DNA from: an uncultured Collinsella sp.
Lineage (GTDB): Bacteria; Actinomycetota; Coriobacteriia; Coriobacteriales; Coriobacteriaceae
Length of the DNA: 45,454 bases
Direction: 5' to 3'
Assembly: GCA_934630385.1 (NCBI GenBank)
Contig: CAKTWE010000005.1
Span: 1 to 45,454 of the forward strand
Position numbers and translations under genes: made by a program. How positions within the stretch are numbered: the first letter of the stretch is position 1; each line of letters begins with the position of its first letter. Shown in pieces: positions 14,791-22,642 of the stretch. The notes under the pieces were generated by a model. The model made no database searches. It was not told the origin of the DNA and was given only the letters and a program-made list of their open reading frames with translations.

Positions 14791-17382
14791 GTGTCTGATC
14801 AACAGCAAGAAAACGAAATAACGACGACGGCCGCTCCCGCTGCACCGGCTGCGTCGGACCAGGTCGTGATGCCTGCGCCGGTGCAGGCTTCGGCTCCTGA
14901 GGCTTCCAAGGCCGCCCCGGCAGCCGCGCCCGCTGCAGTCGAAAGCGCCGCGCCCACACCTTCCGCCGCTGGCGATGAGGCCGCGCCTGCAAAGCCCAAG
15001 CGTACGCGCCGCGCATCCAAGCCCGCAGCCGAGGGTGAGGAAGCTGTCAAGCCCAAGCGCCGCACCACGCGCACGACGCGAGCTAAGCGCACTGTTGCGG
15101 CCGACCCCGCCGCGTCGATTTCCGACGAAGTTGCACAAGCCCGCGCGCTGGCGCAGATTAGCGAGGCTCAGGTTGTGCGTGCCCGTCGTCGCGCTGCCGA
15201 GCGTGAGGCCGCAGCTCTGACCGAGCTGGTGGCTCCGAGCGCACCCGAGGCGAATGCGACCGCCGAGGCACGCGTAACCGATCAGTCGGTCGAGAAGCCG
15301 GCTGCCCGCACGCGTCGCCGTGTCGCTACCAAGGCACAGCAGCCTGTTGAGCAGGGGGCTTCCGATGCCGTCGAGGCTCAGGCTCGTCCTGTAGCGGGGG
15401 AGAGCGCGCAGTCCGCTGAGCCTGCAATGCCTGCTGAGGCCAGCGCGGTCCCCGTCGTCGATCCGGCCTTGCGTCCGCATCGTCGCGGCCGCAAACCCAA
15501 GGCCTTCGTGGAGGCCGAGAAGGCTGCCGCTGCTGCGGCTGCAGCCGCAGCCCAGGGTGCTGCGGTGGCCACCGAGCCCACGCTCGTTGCCGATGCTCCT
15601 GTCCAGGACGCCGCAGCCACCGATTCCGCTGCCGAGGGCGAGCAGGCCGATGTCCGACCTGGTCGCAGCCGTCGTACCGCTTCCAAGCGCTCGACCAAGG
15701 CCAAGGGCGCAAAAAAGGACGTGTCCGAGGATGCTGCCAATGAGGTCGCCGAGGCAACCTCTGACGTCGCTCCCGAGACCGAGAGCGCCGATCAGCCGGC
15801 AAGCGAGAAACCCAAGCGCACGCGCAAAAAGTCCGCAAAGGCCAAGGCTGCCGAGCATCAGGCCGATGCCGATGCTGCTTCCGCCATCGATGGCAAGTCT
15901 GACGGCGAGGTGTCGAACAACGCCGATGGCGCTGCCTCTGACGGCGCTGCGCCTGCCGAGTCCGACGAGGGCAACCGTCACAACCGTCGCCAGCACAAGC
16001 GCAATGACGACCGCAGCGACCGCAAGGACGAGCGCAACAACGATCGACGCAACCGTCAGCGCGACCGCAAGCAGCGCAATAAGGAGCGCAATGCCGCTCC
16101 GACTGAGCCCACGCTTTCGCGCGAGGAGCTCGCAGCCATGAAGGTCGCCGAGCTGCGCGAGAAGGCCAAGGAGTTCGAGATCGAGACGACCGGCAAGAAG
16201 AAGGCCGAGCTCGTCGAAGAGATCTACACCACCGCCGCGAAGGCCGAGGGCTTCCGCGACATCAAGGGCATCCTGCAGATTCGCCCGGATAGTTCCGGCA
16301 TCATCCATGCCCACGGCTACATGAAGTCCAATGACGACGCCTTCGTGCCCGCCTACCTTATCCGCTCCGCGCGTCTGCGCACGGGCGACGTGATCGAGGG
16401 CTCACTTCGTCCCTCGCGCGGCGGGGACAAGCGCGCCGGCCTTGCCAAGATCACGACCGTCAACGGTCTTGATCCCGAACAGGCCCGTAACCGCCCCAAG
16501 TTCGGCGATCTTACGCCGGTCTATCCCAACGAGCCGCTGCGCATGGAGCACGGCAAGGATTCCATCACCGGTCGCGCTATCGATATCGTGTCGCCGATCG
16601 GTAAGGGCCAGCGTGGTCTGATCGTGTCACCGCCCAAGGCCGGCAAGACCACGATCCTCAAGAAGATCTGCCAGTCCATCTCTATCAACAACCCCGAGGT
16701 GCACCTCATCTGCCTGCTCGTCGACGAGCGTCCCGAAGAGGTCACCGATATGCAGCGCTCCATTAAGGGTGAGGTCGTGGCCTCGACCTTCGATATGCCC
16801 GCCGACAACCACACTCGCGTGGCCGAGCTCGTGATCGAGCGCGCCAAGCGCATCGTGGAGCTGGGCGGCGACGTCGTGGTGGTGCTCGATTCCATCACGC
16901 GCCTTGCCCGCGCCTACAACTTGGCCGCTCCCGCCTCGGGCCGCATCCTTTCGGGCGGCGTCGATTCGGCGGCCCTGTATCCGCCCAAGCGCTTCTTGGG
17001 TGCTGCCCGCAATATCGAGAACGGCGGCTCGCTCACCATCCTGGCTTCCGCCCTTATCGATACCGGCTCCAAGATGGACGAGGTCATTTTTGAGGAGTTC
17101 AAGGGCACCGGCAACATGGAGCTCAAGCTCGATCGCGACCTGGCCGACCGCCGCATCTTCCCGGCCATCGACCCCGTTGCCTCCGGTACGCGCAACGAGG
17201 ACCTGCTGGTCGACGAGCAGATGCGCCCGTTTATCTTTGGCCTGCGCCGCATCCTCGCCGGCATGAACAATACCGAGCGCGCGGCCGCGTCATTTATCAA
17301 GGGCCTCAAGGGCACCAATACCAACCAGGAGTTCCTGGTGCGTTCGGCCAAAAAGCACAGCGACTACGAGCAGACGTTCTAA
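14791..17382 (+). CDS. rho: Transcription termination factor Rho with very long N-terminal extension
   Basis: Hexameric RNA-dependent ATPase/helicase that ends transcription. The conserved core occupies about residues 441-863. It comprises the Rho N-terminal helical domain (LSREELAAMKVAELREKAKE), the cold-shock-like RNA-binding domain (GILQIRPDSSGIIHAHGYM onward), Walker A SPPKAGKTT near 613-620 and Walker B VVVVLDSITR near 695-703. The C-terminal NMELKLDRDLADRRIFPAID region is also present. Residues 1-440 are a low-complexity, Ala/Pro/Glu/Lys/Arg-rich region with KPKRTRR-type basic blocks and an Asn/Arg/Asp-rich stretch just before the core; it should be disordered. E. coli Rho is about 419 residues, so the protein is double length. 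The start codon is GTG with a weak ribosome-binding site. A strong terminator follows the gene. Confidence 0.95.
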   Translation: MSDQQQENEITTTAAPAAPAASDQVVMPAPVQASAPEASKAAPAAAPAAVESAAPTPSAAGDEAAPAKPKRTRRASKPAAEGEEAVKPKRRTTRTTRAKRTVAADPAASISDEVAQARALAQISEAQVVRARRRAAEREAAALTELVAPSAPEANATAEARVTDQSVEKPAARTRRRVATKAQQPVEQGASDAVEAQARPVAGESAQSAEPAMPAEASAVPVVDPALRPHRRGRKPKAFVEAEKAAAAAAAAAAQGAAVATEPTLVADAPVQDAAATDSAAEGEQADVRPGRSRRTASKRSTKAKGAKKDVSEDAANEVAEATSDVAPETESADQPASEKPKRTRKKSAKAKAAEHQADADAASAIDGKSDGEVSNNADGAASDGAAPAESDEGNRHNRRQHKRNDDRSDRKDERNNDRRNRQRDRKQRNKERNAAPTEPTLSREELAAMKVAELREKAKEFEIETTGKKKAELVEEIYTTAAKAEGFRDIKGILQIRPDSSGIIHAHGYMKSNDDAFVPAYLIRSARLRTGDVIEGSLRPSRGGDKRAGLAKITTVNGLDPEQARNRPKFGDLTPVYPNEPLRMEHGKDSITGRAIDIVSPIGKGQRGLIVSPPKAGKTTILKKICQSISINNPEVHLICLLVDERPEEVTDMQRSIKGEVVASTFDMPADNHTRVAELVIERAKRIVELGGDVVVVLDSITRLARAYNLAAPASGRILSGGVDSAALYPPKRFLGAARNIENGGSLTILASALIDTGSKMDEVIFEEFKGTGNMELKLDRDLADRRIFPAIDPVASGTRNEDLLVDEQMRPFIFGLRRILAGMNNTERAAASFIKGLKGTNTNQEFLVRSAKKHSDYEQTF

Positions 17383-17423
17383 GTCGCTCGCCGCACGCTA
17401 AAACCGCTTATCGCTCTTTTGAG

Positions 17424-17451
17424 GGGCCGGGGTTTATACCCCGGCCCTTTT
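17424..17451 (+). terminator. Intrinsic terminator of rho
   Basis: GGGCCGGGG (17424-17432) pairs with CCCCGGCCC (17439-17447) and TTTT follows. The remainder of the spacer to 17695 shows nothing else I can support. Confidence 0.85.
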
Positions 17452-17695
17452 GCATGGCGCCTTTGGAAACATTTTTTGAGCATAAGACCGGTAGCCAGCG
17501 GTTTTCTCGTTTCAATCCAGCATCGCCGCTTGCAATCGGGGGTGTGGTTTCGCATAATAGCTTTTAAGCTTCGCGACGGAAAACGCAGATGAAACGAACC
17601 ATATACCGTTGCTTTGGGGCCCAGGCCCCGCTTCATCTTCTCTCGCGCAGCCAACTGAATGATGCGATTTGGGTGCTGGAAGATGGGGAGAGCTC

Positions 17696-19147
17696 ATGGC
17701 TTCTTCTGATGCAACACAACGAGCAGTCCTTGCTGGACTTTCCTGCGGAATCGGCCTTGCCGCTCCCGTGGTGATGTATGCTGCCACGCTGCCGTTTTCG
17801 TCGGTGAACGAGACGGTCGTCGCGGGCGCCGTGCCGTTTGCCGTGGGTGCCGTGGCCGGCGTGGGAATCTATGCCGCCTCGCTGGGCATTTCTGAATATC
17901 GCGCTCAGCATGCCGAGCGCCTGTTCGAGCCCGACGCCATGGGCGGTGCCGCTCAGCTTGGCCGAACCCATAACGAATTCAAGACTGCCTCGATCCCGGC
18001 GCAGCAGTATGCCGCCCCTCAGACCGCTTCTTCCGCATCGTTTGGTGCCGAGCAGCCTTCATCGGTCTTTTCCGGCCTGACCGGTGCCTTCCAGCGCCGT
18101 CATGCCGACGACGGCGTCCCCACCATCGCCCGCGCCGCAGACGCCATGAGCGAGGACGACGCCTGGTCCATGATCGATAGCATGCTCGACGACGATTCGC
18201 CGGTCAGCTGCGACCCCACGCGCTCGCGCGACGTCTACCAGGTCGCTATCGACGAACTTACCTACGGCGGGCAGACCGGCTCCTATAACCGCGACGACAT
18301 CGCTGCCGCCGCGCGTGCCGTTTCGGGCTCTCAGGCCGCCCCTGCGGGCAGTACGGCCGCCTTCGTGGCACTTGTGGCTAATGCCGCCAACAACGCTGCA
18401 ACGGCTCAGTCCGTTGCGTATGACACCGCCGTTCCCGTGAATCCGGCATCTATGCCTGACCACTATGCCAACGAGCCCCTGGCTGCCGAAGACGAGGAGA
18501 CCATTGCCGCCCGTCGTGCTGCCGAAAGCTCACTGTGGGGCGCTCCTGCCCAGCAGCAGGCAGCTGGGGCGGTGCCGTACAACACAAACATCGCCAACAT
18601 GCCCATCATCAGCGACTCTTCCGCCGTGGCTATCGACCTCGATGACCTTGACGAGCCTGTTATCTCAAACGACGTGCCGTATACGGTGGCCGCTCCGGCA
18701 GATGCCCCGGCTTCTGCGTCCCAGCCCGTCGTAGCCGACGAGCCCGTCGACGCTGCCGCCGAGGAGGACGTGCCCATGGCCGATTACTCCGGCCATGAGG
18801 GCATGTGGGCCGCGGCTGCTGCAATTTTGGATGAGATCGGCGAGTCTGCTCCTGCTACCACCTTTGTGCCCACTCCTGCCCCCGCACCTGCGGCTTCCGC
18901 CTATGTCGGCCGCCACAGCGCCGTGTTCCCCGAGGACACCGCCCGCATCTCTCGCGAGGGTATCGAACGTGCCGAGGCCATCGCTGCCGGCGTTATGGAG
19001 AATCGCCGCCACGAGCGCGTCAACCAGATTCTCGAGGAAGAGATCAATCGCGTTCAGTCTGCGGCGGTGAGGCGCACGGGTCGTGCGTATCTGAGCGTTA
19101 TCGAGGGCGGTACCGCCAGCCTTGAGCCGCTCTGTGCGGAGGCATAG
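17696..19147 (+). CDS. Large membrane-anchored, mostly disordered protein, unknown function
   Basis: I do not recognise a family. The 483-residue product starts at an ATG after GGGGAG. Two hydrophobic segments (about residues 8-30 and 40-62) would anchor it in the membrane with both ends on the same side. The long remainder is rich in Ala, Asp, Pro and Ser with no clear fold, apart from acidic patches (MSEDDAWSMIDSMLDDDSPVS). A basic, helical C-terminal segment (ISREGIERAEAIAAGVMENRRHERVNQILEEEINRVQ) also looks structured. It ends seven bases before the VanZ-like gene, so the two are probably one operon. The composition resembles the Rho extension next door but is less basic. Confidence 0.72.
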   Translation: MASSDATQRAVLAGLSCGIGLAAPVVMYAATLPFSSVNETVVAGAVPFAVGAVAGVGIYAASLGISEYRAQHAERLFEPDAMGGAAQLGRTHNEFKTASIPAQQYAAPQTASSASFGAEQPSSVFSGLTGAFQRRHADDGVPTIARAADAMSEDDAWSMIDSMLDDDSPVSCDPTRSRDVYQVAIDELTYGGQTGSYNRDDIAAAARAVSGSQAAPAGSTAAFVALVANAANNAATAQSVAYDTAVPVNPASMPDHYANEPLAAEDEETIAARRAAESSLWGAPAQQQAAGAVPYNTNIANMPIISDSSAVAIDLDDLDEPVISNDVPYTVAAPADAPASASQPVVADEPVDAAAEEDVPMADYSGHEGMWAAAAAILDEIGESAPATTFVPTPAPAPAASAYVGRHSAVFPEDTARISREGIERAEAIAAGVMENRRHERVNQILEEEINRVQSAAVRRTGRAYLSVIEGGTASLEPLCAEA

Positions 19148-19154
19148 CGTCTGC

Positions 19155-19604
19155 ATGGTTAAAATCGATCGCAAGTGGGCAGTCGCATCCTGCCTTATGG
19201 TGCTGCTGATTTGGGGTAACTCGTTGGTTCCCGGAACGGGGTCTGGCTCACTGAGCCTGTCGATCATGGAGGCCGTTCGCGGCTTTCTGCACGGCATGGG
19301 GCTTCCGTACGAGTGGGTGACCAACTTCGTCGTTCGCAAATGCGCGCATTTCACCGAATACATGGTACTCGGCATTCTGACGACACACGCGTTTGACGTT
19401 GAGGGCCGTCGCACCTTTGATGTGCTGCTTCCCACGGCGGTTTTCCTGCTGCTGATTCCCTCGATCGACGAGACGATTCAGCTCTTTGTGCCCGGTCGTG
19501 CCGGCATGATCACCGACGTGATGATCGACTGCTGCGGCGCGATGACGGGCGTTGCGGTTCGATATCTCCTACGATCGCTCATATGTGCCAAAAAGGCCGC
19601 CTAG
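19155..19604 (+). CDS. VanZ-like membrane protein
   Basis: The 149-residue protein has about four hydrophobic segments. Conserved VanZ motifs are present: KCAHFTEYMVLGIL (about 60-73), SIDETIQLFVPGRAG (about 103-117) and DVMIDCCGAMTGV. VanZ-family proteins are small integral membrane proteins; VanZ itself raises teicoplanin tolerance by an unclear mechanism, and most relatives are uncharacterised. A TTG at 19122 would add 11 residues overlapping the upstream gene. I chose the ATG at 19155, which has GGAGG about 13 bases upstream, a little far. It ends inside a bidirectional terminator. Confidence 0.82.
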   Translation: MVKIDRKWAVASCLMVLLIWGNSLVPGTGSGSLSLSIMEAVRGFLHGMGLPYEWVTNFVVRKCAHFTEYMVLGILTTHAFDVEGRRTFDVLLPTAVFLLLIPSIDETIQLFVPGRAGMITDVMIDCCGAMTGVAVRYLLRSLICAKKAA

Positions 19605-19636
19605 GACACGTTGCTTGGTCCTAGGCGGCCTTTCTT
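19592..19636. terminator. Bidirectional terminator
   Basis: AAAGGCCGCCTAGGAC (19592-19607) is perfectly complementary to 19618-19633. The stop codon of the VanZ-like gene lies within the left arm. It separates that gene from the convergent ROK pseudogene. Confidence 0.85.
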
Positions 19637-19703
19637 CGTTTGAGGGCTTCTATGAGGGCGTGACGGCGTTTCGCCGGGGGCGGCAGGACGCCGTCAAGCG
19701 TGC

Positions 19704-20598
19704 TTACTGCTGAAGCGCCTGTGCACCCAGGGCCAGACAACCCATGATGCCCTGCTTGCCCTCGAGGCTGTTGTTGACAATGTAGGAATCGATGCCGTTG
19801 ACCTCGGGCGTGACGATATATCCGTTGAGCATCTCGGCGCACTTTTTCCGCGCGAGCGGCACGATAGGGGTGTGGTCGGCCACGCCGCCGCCGACGATGA
19901 TCTTCTGCGGGGCATAGCACAGCGTGTAGGTCATGAGCGCTTGCGCAAGGTATCCGGCAAGCAGGTCCATGGCCTCCGGGTCGTCGGCCATCTCTCCAGC
20001 GCTCTTGCCACCCCAGCGTTTTTTGACGCCGGGGCCGGCGATGAGGCCCTCGAGGCAGTCGTCGTGGAAGGGGCAGCCGCTGCGCTCGCCGATGGTGTCA
20101 CGCCGGTCGCGTGTGACCAGGATGTGCCCGGCCTCGGGATGCATCATGCCATGAACGAGCTGGCCGCCCGAGAGGACGCCGGCGCCCACGCCGGTGCCGA
20201 TGGTCAGGTAGACTACGTCGGTAAGGCCCTGCGCGCAGCCAAAGGTGACCTCGCCCAAGCAGGCGACGTTGACGTCGGTATCGTAGCCGCAGGGAATGTC
20301 GAGCTCGTTTTGAATGGTGCCCAGCAGATCAAAGTAGCGCCATGCCGTCTTGGGGGTCTCCAAGATCTTGCCGTACTGGGGCGAGGCAGGGTTGACTGCG
20401 GTGGGGCCAAAAGCTCCGATGCCCAGCGCGGCGATGCCCTTGTCGGCAAACCATGCGTTGACGGCCTCAACGGTCTCTTGCGGGGTCGTAGTCGCGATCT
20501 ACTCACGCTCCAGGACCGTACCGTCTGCATAGCCCGTGGCGCAAACCATCTTGGTGCCCCCCGGCCTCGAGCGCTCCGATAAGCTGCTGCTCTGCCAT
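19704..20598 (-). pseudogene. ROK-family fructokinase, broken by a frameshift and an amber stop
   Basis: ROK sugar kinases of the ScrK/GmuE type phosphorylate fructose or a related hexose with ATP. The beginning reads MAEQQLIGALEAGG, after which a run of six G (20557-20562 on the plus strand, C-run) shifts the frame. With one G removed the next residues read TKMVCATGYADGTVLERE, as expected for the family. An in-frame TAG at 20499-20501 then follows, and the frame reopens as IATTTPQETVEAVNAW. The rest is intact: TIGTGVGAGVLSGGQLVHG, HPEAGH, and the zinc-site Cys/His cluster GCPFHDDCLEGL. Repaired length is 297 codons, normal for this family. A good GAGGG ribosome-binding site remains. Two independent lesions argue for a real pseudogene rather than one sequencing error. 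Confidence 0.85.
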
Positions 20599-20638
20599 AG
20601 CGTCCCTCTCTCTTGGGCGAGTTACTTCACCTCTAAAG

Positions 20639-20672
20639 TATAGCGCACTAAAATAATTAAGAAAGCGCTATA
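20639..20672 (-). promoter_or_regulatory. Operator-like inverted repeat before the ROK pseudogene
   Basis: TATAGCGC (20639-20646) and GCGCTATA (20665-20672) form a perfect 8-bp inverted repeat around an AT-rich 18-base centre, 41 bases before the kinase start. The spacing suits a promoter-overlapping repressor site. Confidence 0.45.
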
Positions 20673-20673
20673 A

Positions 20674-20714
20674 AAAGAAATCTCGCAGTCCAACGGACGG
20701 TGCGAGGTTTCTTT
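20674..20714 (-). terminator. Intrinsic terminator of the aminotransferase gene
   Basis: AAAGAAATCTCGCA (20674-20687) pairs with TGCGAGGTTTCTTT (20701-20714) with one G-T pair. On the minus strand it ends in TTTCTTTTTATAG. Confidence 0.75.
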
Positions 20715-20739
20715 GATGCTATTAGTTGTTGGACCGTCC

Positions 20740-21921
20740 TTACCCGCGCGGCTTGATTTTATCTCGCAGGGACTTGAGGTTCTCGAGTGCGGCGTTGAGC
20801 GTTTCGTCACGCTTGGCAAAGTGGAAACGGATCAGGTGGTTGACGGGCTCGCGGAAGAAACTTGAGCCCGGCACGGCACCCACGCCAACCTTGGAGGCGA
20901 GATCCTCGCAGAAGTCGAGGTCGCTGTCGTAGCCAAACTCCGAGATATCCATCATCACATAGTAGGCGCCCTGCGGCACGTTGTGTGCGAGGCCGATGCT
21001 ATCGAGGCCCTGGCAGAACAGGTCGCGCTTGGCGGTATAGAGGTCGAGGACCTCCTGATAATAGCTGTCGTCGAAGTTGAGTGCGGTGACGACGGCCTCC
21101 TGCAGGGGAGCGGCGGCGCCCACCGTGAGGAAGTCGTGGACCTTCTTGATGCGCTCGGTAATCTCGGCCGGGGCGATGGTGTAGCCCAGGCGCCAACCGG
21201 TGATGGAGTAGGTCTTGGACAGCGAGCTGCAGCTGATGGTGCGCTCGAACATGCCGGGCAGCGTGGCCATATAGACATGCTCGTGGGGCGCATAGACGAT
21301 ATGCTCGTAGACCTCGTCGGTGATGCAGTAGGTGTCGTACTTTTTGCACAGGTTGGCGATAAAGGTGAGTTCCTCGCGCGTGAAGACCTTGCCGCAGGGG
21401 TTGGAAGGATTGCATAGGACGATGGCCTTGGGATCGTTGTCGCGGAAGGCAGCCTCGAGTACCTCGCGGTCAAAGTCGAATGCGGGCGGGTTGAGCGGCA
21501 CATAGATGGGCTCGGCACCCGAGAGGATGGTGTCGGCGCCGTAGTTCTCGTAGAACGGCGAGAAGATGACGACCTTGTCGCCGGGGTTCGTGACCGTCAT
21601 CATGGCGGCCATCATGGCCTCGGTGGAGCCGCAGGTGACCACGATGTTCTCGTTGGGGTTGATCGGCATGCCCATAAAGTGCTCCTGCTTGGCGGCAAGC
21701 GCCTCGCGCATGGCCTGGGAGCCCCAGGTGATGGAGTACTGGTGGTAGAGCGGCTTGGGGTCGGTCGCGATGGCGCTCAGGCTCTCGAGCGGCTGCGCCG
21801 GGGGATCAAAGTCGGGGAAGCCCTGCGAGAGGTTGACGGCGCCGTACTTATTGGAGATGCGCGTCATGCGGCGGATGACCGAATCGGTAAACGTTGCGGT
21901 GCGATTGGAGAGTTCTTTCAT
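20740..21921 (-). CDS. Class I/II pyridoxal-phosphate aminotransferase
   Basis: The 393-residue product has the fold-type I aminotransferase pattern. It contains LSQGFPDFDPP near residue 31, TCGSTEAMMAAMM near 97, NPSNPCGKVF at 171-180, DEVYEHIVY near 202, the cofactor lysine Lys236 in SSLSKTYSITGWRLGY, and a C-terminal Arg in HLIRFHFA. The GFPDF start resembles methionine or kynurenine-type (YbdL/KAT) aminotransferases more than aspartate aminotransferase; the substrate is not certain. AAGGACA precedes the ATG at 21921, and the upstream codons to 21939 are unlikely to be used. Its terminator is at 20674-20714 and its promoter region is shared with the tRNA cluster. Confidence 0.92.
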   Translation of the reverse strand: MKELSNRTATFTDSVIRRMTRISNKYGAVNLSQGFPDFDPPAQPLESLSAIATDPKPLYHQYSITWGSQAMREALAAKQEHFMGMPINPNENIVVTCGSTEAMMAAMMTVTNPGDKVVIFSPFYENYGADTILSGAEPIYVPLNPPAFDFDREVLEAAFRDNDPKAIVLCNPSNPCGKVFTREELTFIANLCKKYDTYCITDEVYEHIVYAPHEHVYMATLPGMFERTISCSSLSKTYSITGWRLGYTIAPAEITERIKKVHDFLTVGAAAPLQEAVVTALNFDDSYYQEVLDLYTAKRDLFCQGLDSIGLAHNVPQGAYYVMMDISEFGYDSDLDFCEDLASKVGVGAVPGSSFFREPVNHLIRFHFAKRDETLNAALENLKSLRDKIKPRG

Positions 21922-22030
21922 GCTTGTCCTTTCGAACATCGGGGTGGGGCAAGTTTACTCCTATGAAACCGGTGGGATTTGCTCGAAATGGATCGGAAAA
22001 ACTCTTTTCAAAATTCTTGAAAATTGGGGC

Positions 22031-22059
22031 TTGCATCGCGTGGCGTTCCTTGCAATAAT
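22031..22059 (+). promoter_or_regulatory. Promoter of the tRNA-His/Lys cluster
   Basis: TTGCAT (22031-22036), a 17-base spacer and AATAAT (22054-22059) form a near-consensus promoter, 26 bases before the tRNA-His. Confidence 0.7.
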
Positions 22060-22085
22060 AGTCGAGCGCGAAGCGCACAGGACAC

Positions 22086-22163
22086 GGTGGGTGTAGCTCA
22101 GTTGGCTAGAGCGACGGGTTGTGGTCCCGTAGGTCGAGGGTTCGAGTCCCTTTACCCACCCCA
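22086..22163 (+). tRNA. tRNA-His (anticodon GTG)
   Basis: The anticodon loop TTGTGGT sits between CGGG and CCCG. The extra 5' G (22086) opposite C73 is the histidine identity element. The acceptor stem pairs GTGGGTG with TACCCAC, and CCA is encoded at 22161-22163. Confidence 0.95.
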
Positions 22164-22185
22164 GTTCTTGCTTCGTGTTGATATC

Positions 22186-22261
22186 GGGTCGTTAGCTCAG
22201 TTGGTAGAGCAGGGGACTCTTAATCCCAAGGTCCAGGGTTCGAACCCCTGACGGCCCACCA
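22186..22261 (+). tRNA. tRNA-Lys (anticodon CTT), copy 1
   Basis: Acceptor GGGTCGT pairs with ACGGCCC, the anticodon loop is CTCTTAA with anticodon CTT, the T-loop is TTCGAAC, and CCA is encoded at 22259-22261. Confidence 0.95.
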
Positions 22262-22304
22262 CACGATATCTCCTCTAAAGTCCGCCACAACGGACTTTAG
22301 CTTT

Positions 22305-22377
22305 GGGTCGTTAGCTCAGTTGGTAGAGCAGGGGACTCTTAATCCCAAGGTCCAGGGTTCGACCCCCTGACGGCCCA
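22305..22377 (+). tRNA. tRNA-Lys (anticodon CTT), copy 2
   Basis: It is identical to copy 1 apart from one T-loop base (TTCGACC instead of TTCGAAC), and CCA is not encoded (CCC follows the discriminator A). The changed T-loop and missing CCA, together with a second copy of its 3' end 180 bases downstream, suggest that recombination or integration has altered this copy. It still folds as a complete cloverleaf. Confidence 0.9.
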
Positions 22378-22456
22378 CCCAAAAGCATGTTAAGACGGTC
22401 AGCTTAAGTTGGCCGTCTTTTTTGTTGACCTCGCTTGGGGTCGAACCCGAAAGGGC
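22361..22456. repeat. Direct repeat 1: tRNA-Lys 3' end plus terminator flank
   Basis: GACCCCCTGACGGCCCACC, then AGCATGTTAA, a terminator hairpin, and TTGACCTCGC..TGGGG..CGAACCCG.AAGGGC. The same order recurs at 22540-22632. The two hairpins differ in sequence but keep their pairing. Confidence 0.8.
22392..22423 (+). terminator. Terminator of the tRNA cluster
   Basis: AAGACGG (22392-22398) pairs with CCGTCTT (22413-22419), followed by a T-run. Confidence 0.8.
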
Positions 22457-22539
22457 GCGGAGCTGAGGAAATGCGTAAGTATTTACCAGCGCAGCGCGCA
22501 AGGTGCGAAGCGCCGCAGCGGCCGCCTGCGCAGCAGGTT

Positions 22540-22632
22540 GACCCCCTGACGGCCCACCAAAGCATGTTAAAGCGACTGGCTTCGGCTGGTCGCTTTTTTA
22601 TTGACCTCGCATGGGGACGAACCCGTAAGGGC
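22540..22632. repeat. Direct repeat 2: tRNA-Lys 3' end remnant plus terminator flank
   Basis: It repeats the last 19 bases of tRNA-Lys plus its downstream flank without the tRNA body. The terminator here is AAAGCGAC..GTCGCTTT (22569-22595) followed by T's. It could be an attachment-site duplication left by an integrated element, or the relic of a third tRNA-Lys gene. The 80 bases between the two repeats hold only GC-rich inverted words (GCGCAGCGCGC, GCCGCCTGCGCAGCAGG). Confidence 0.75.
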
Positions 22633-22642
22633 ATAGCCGCTT

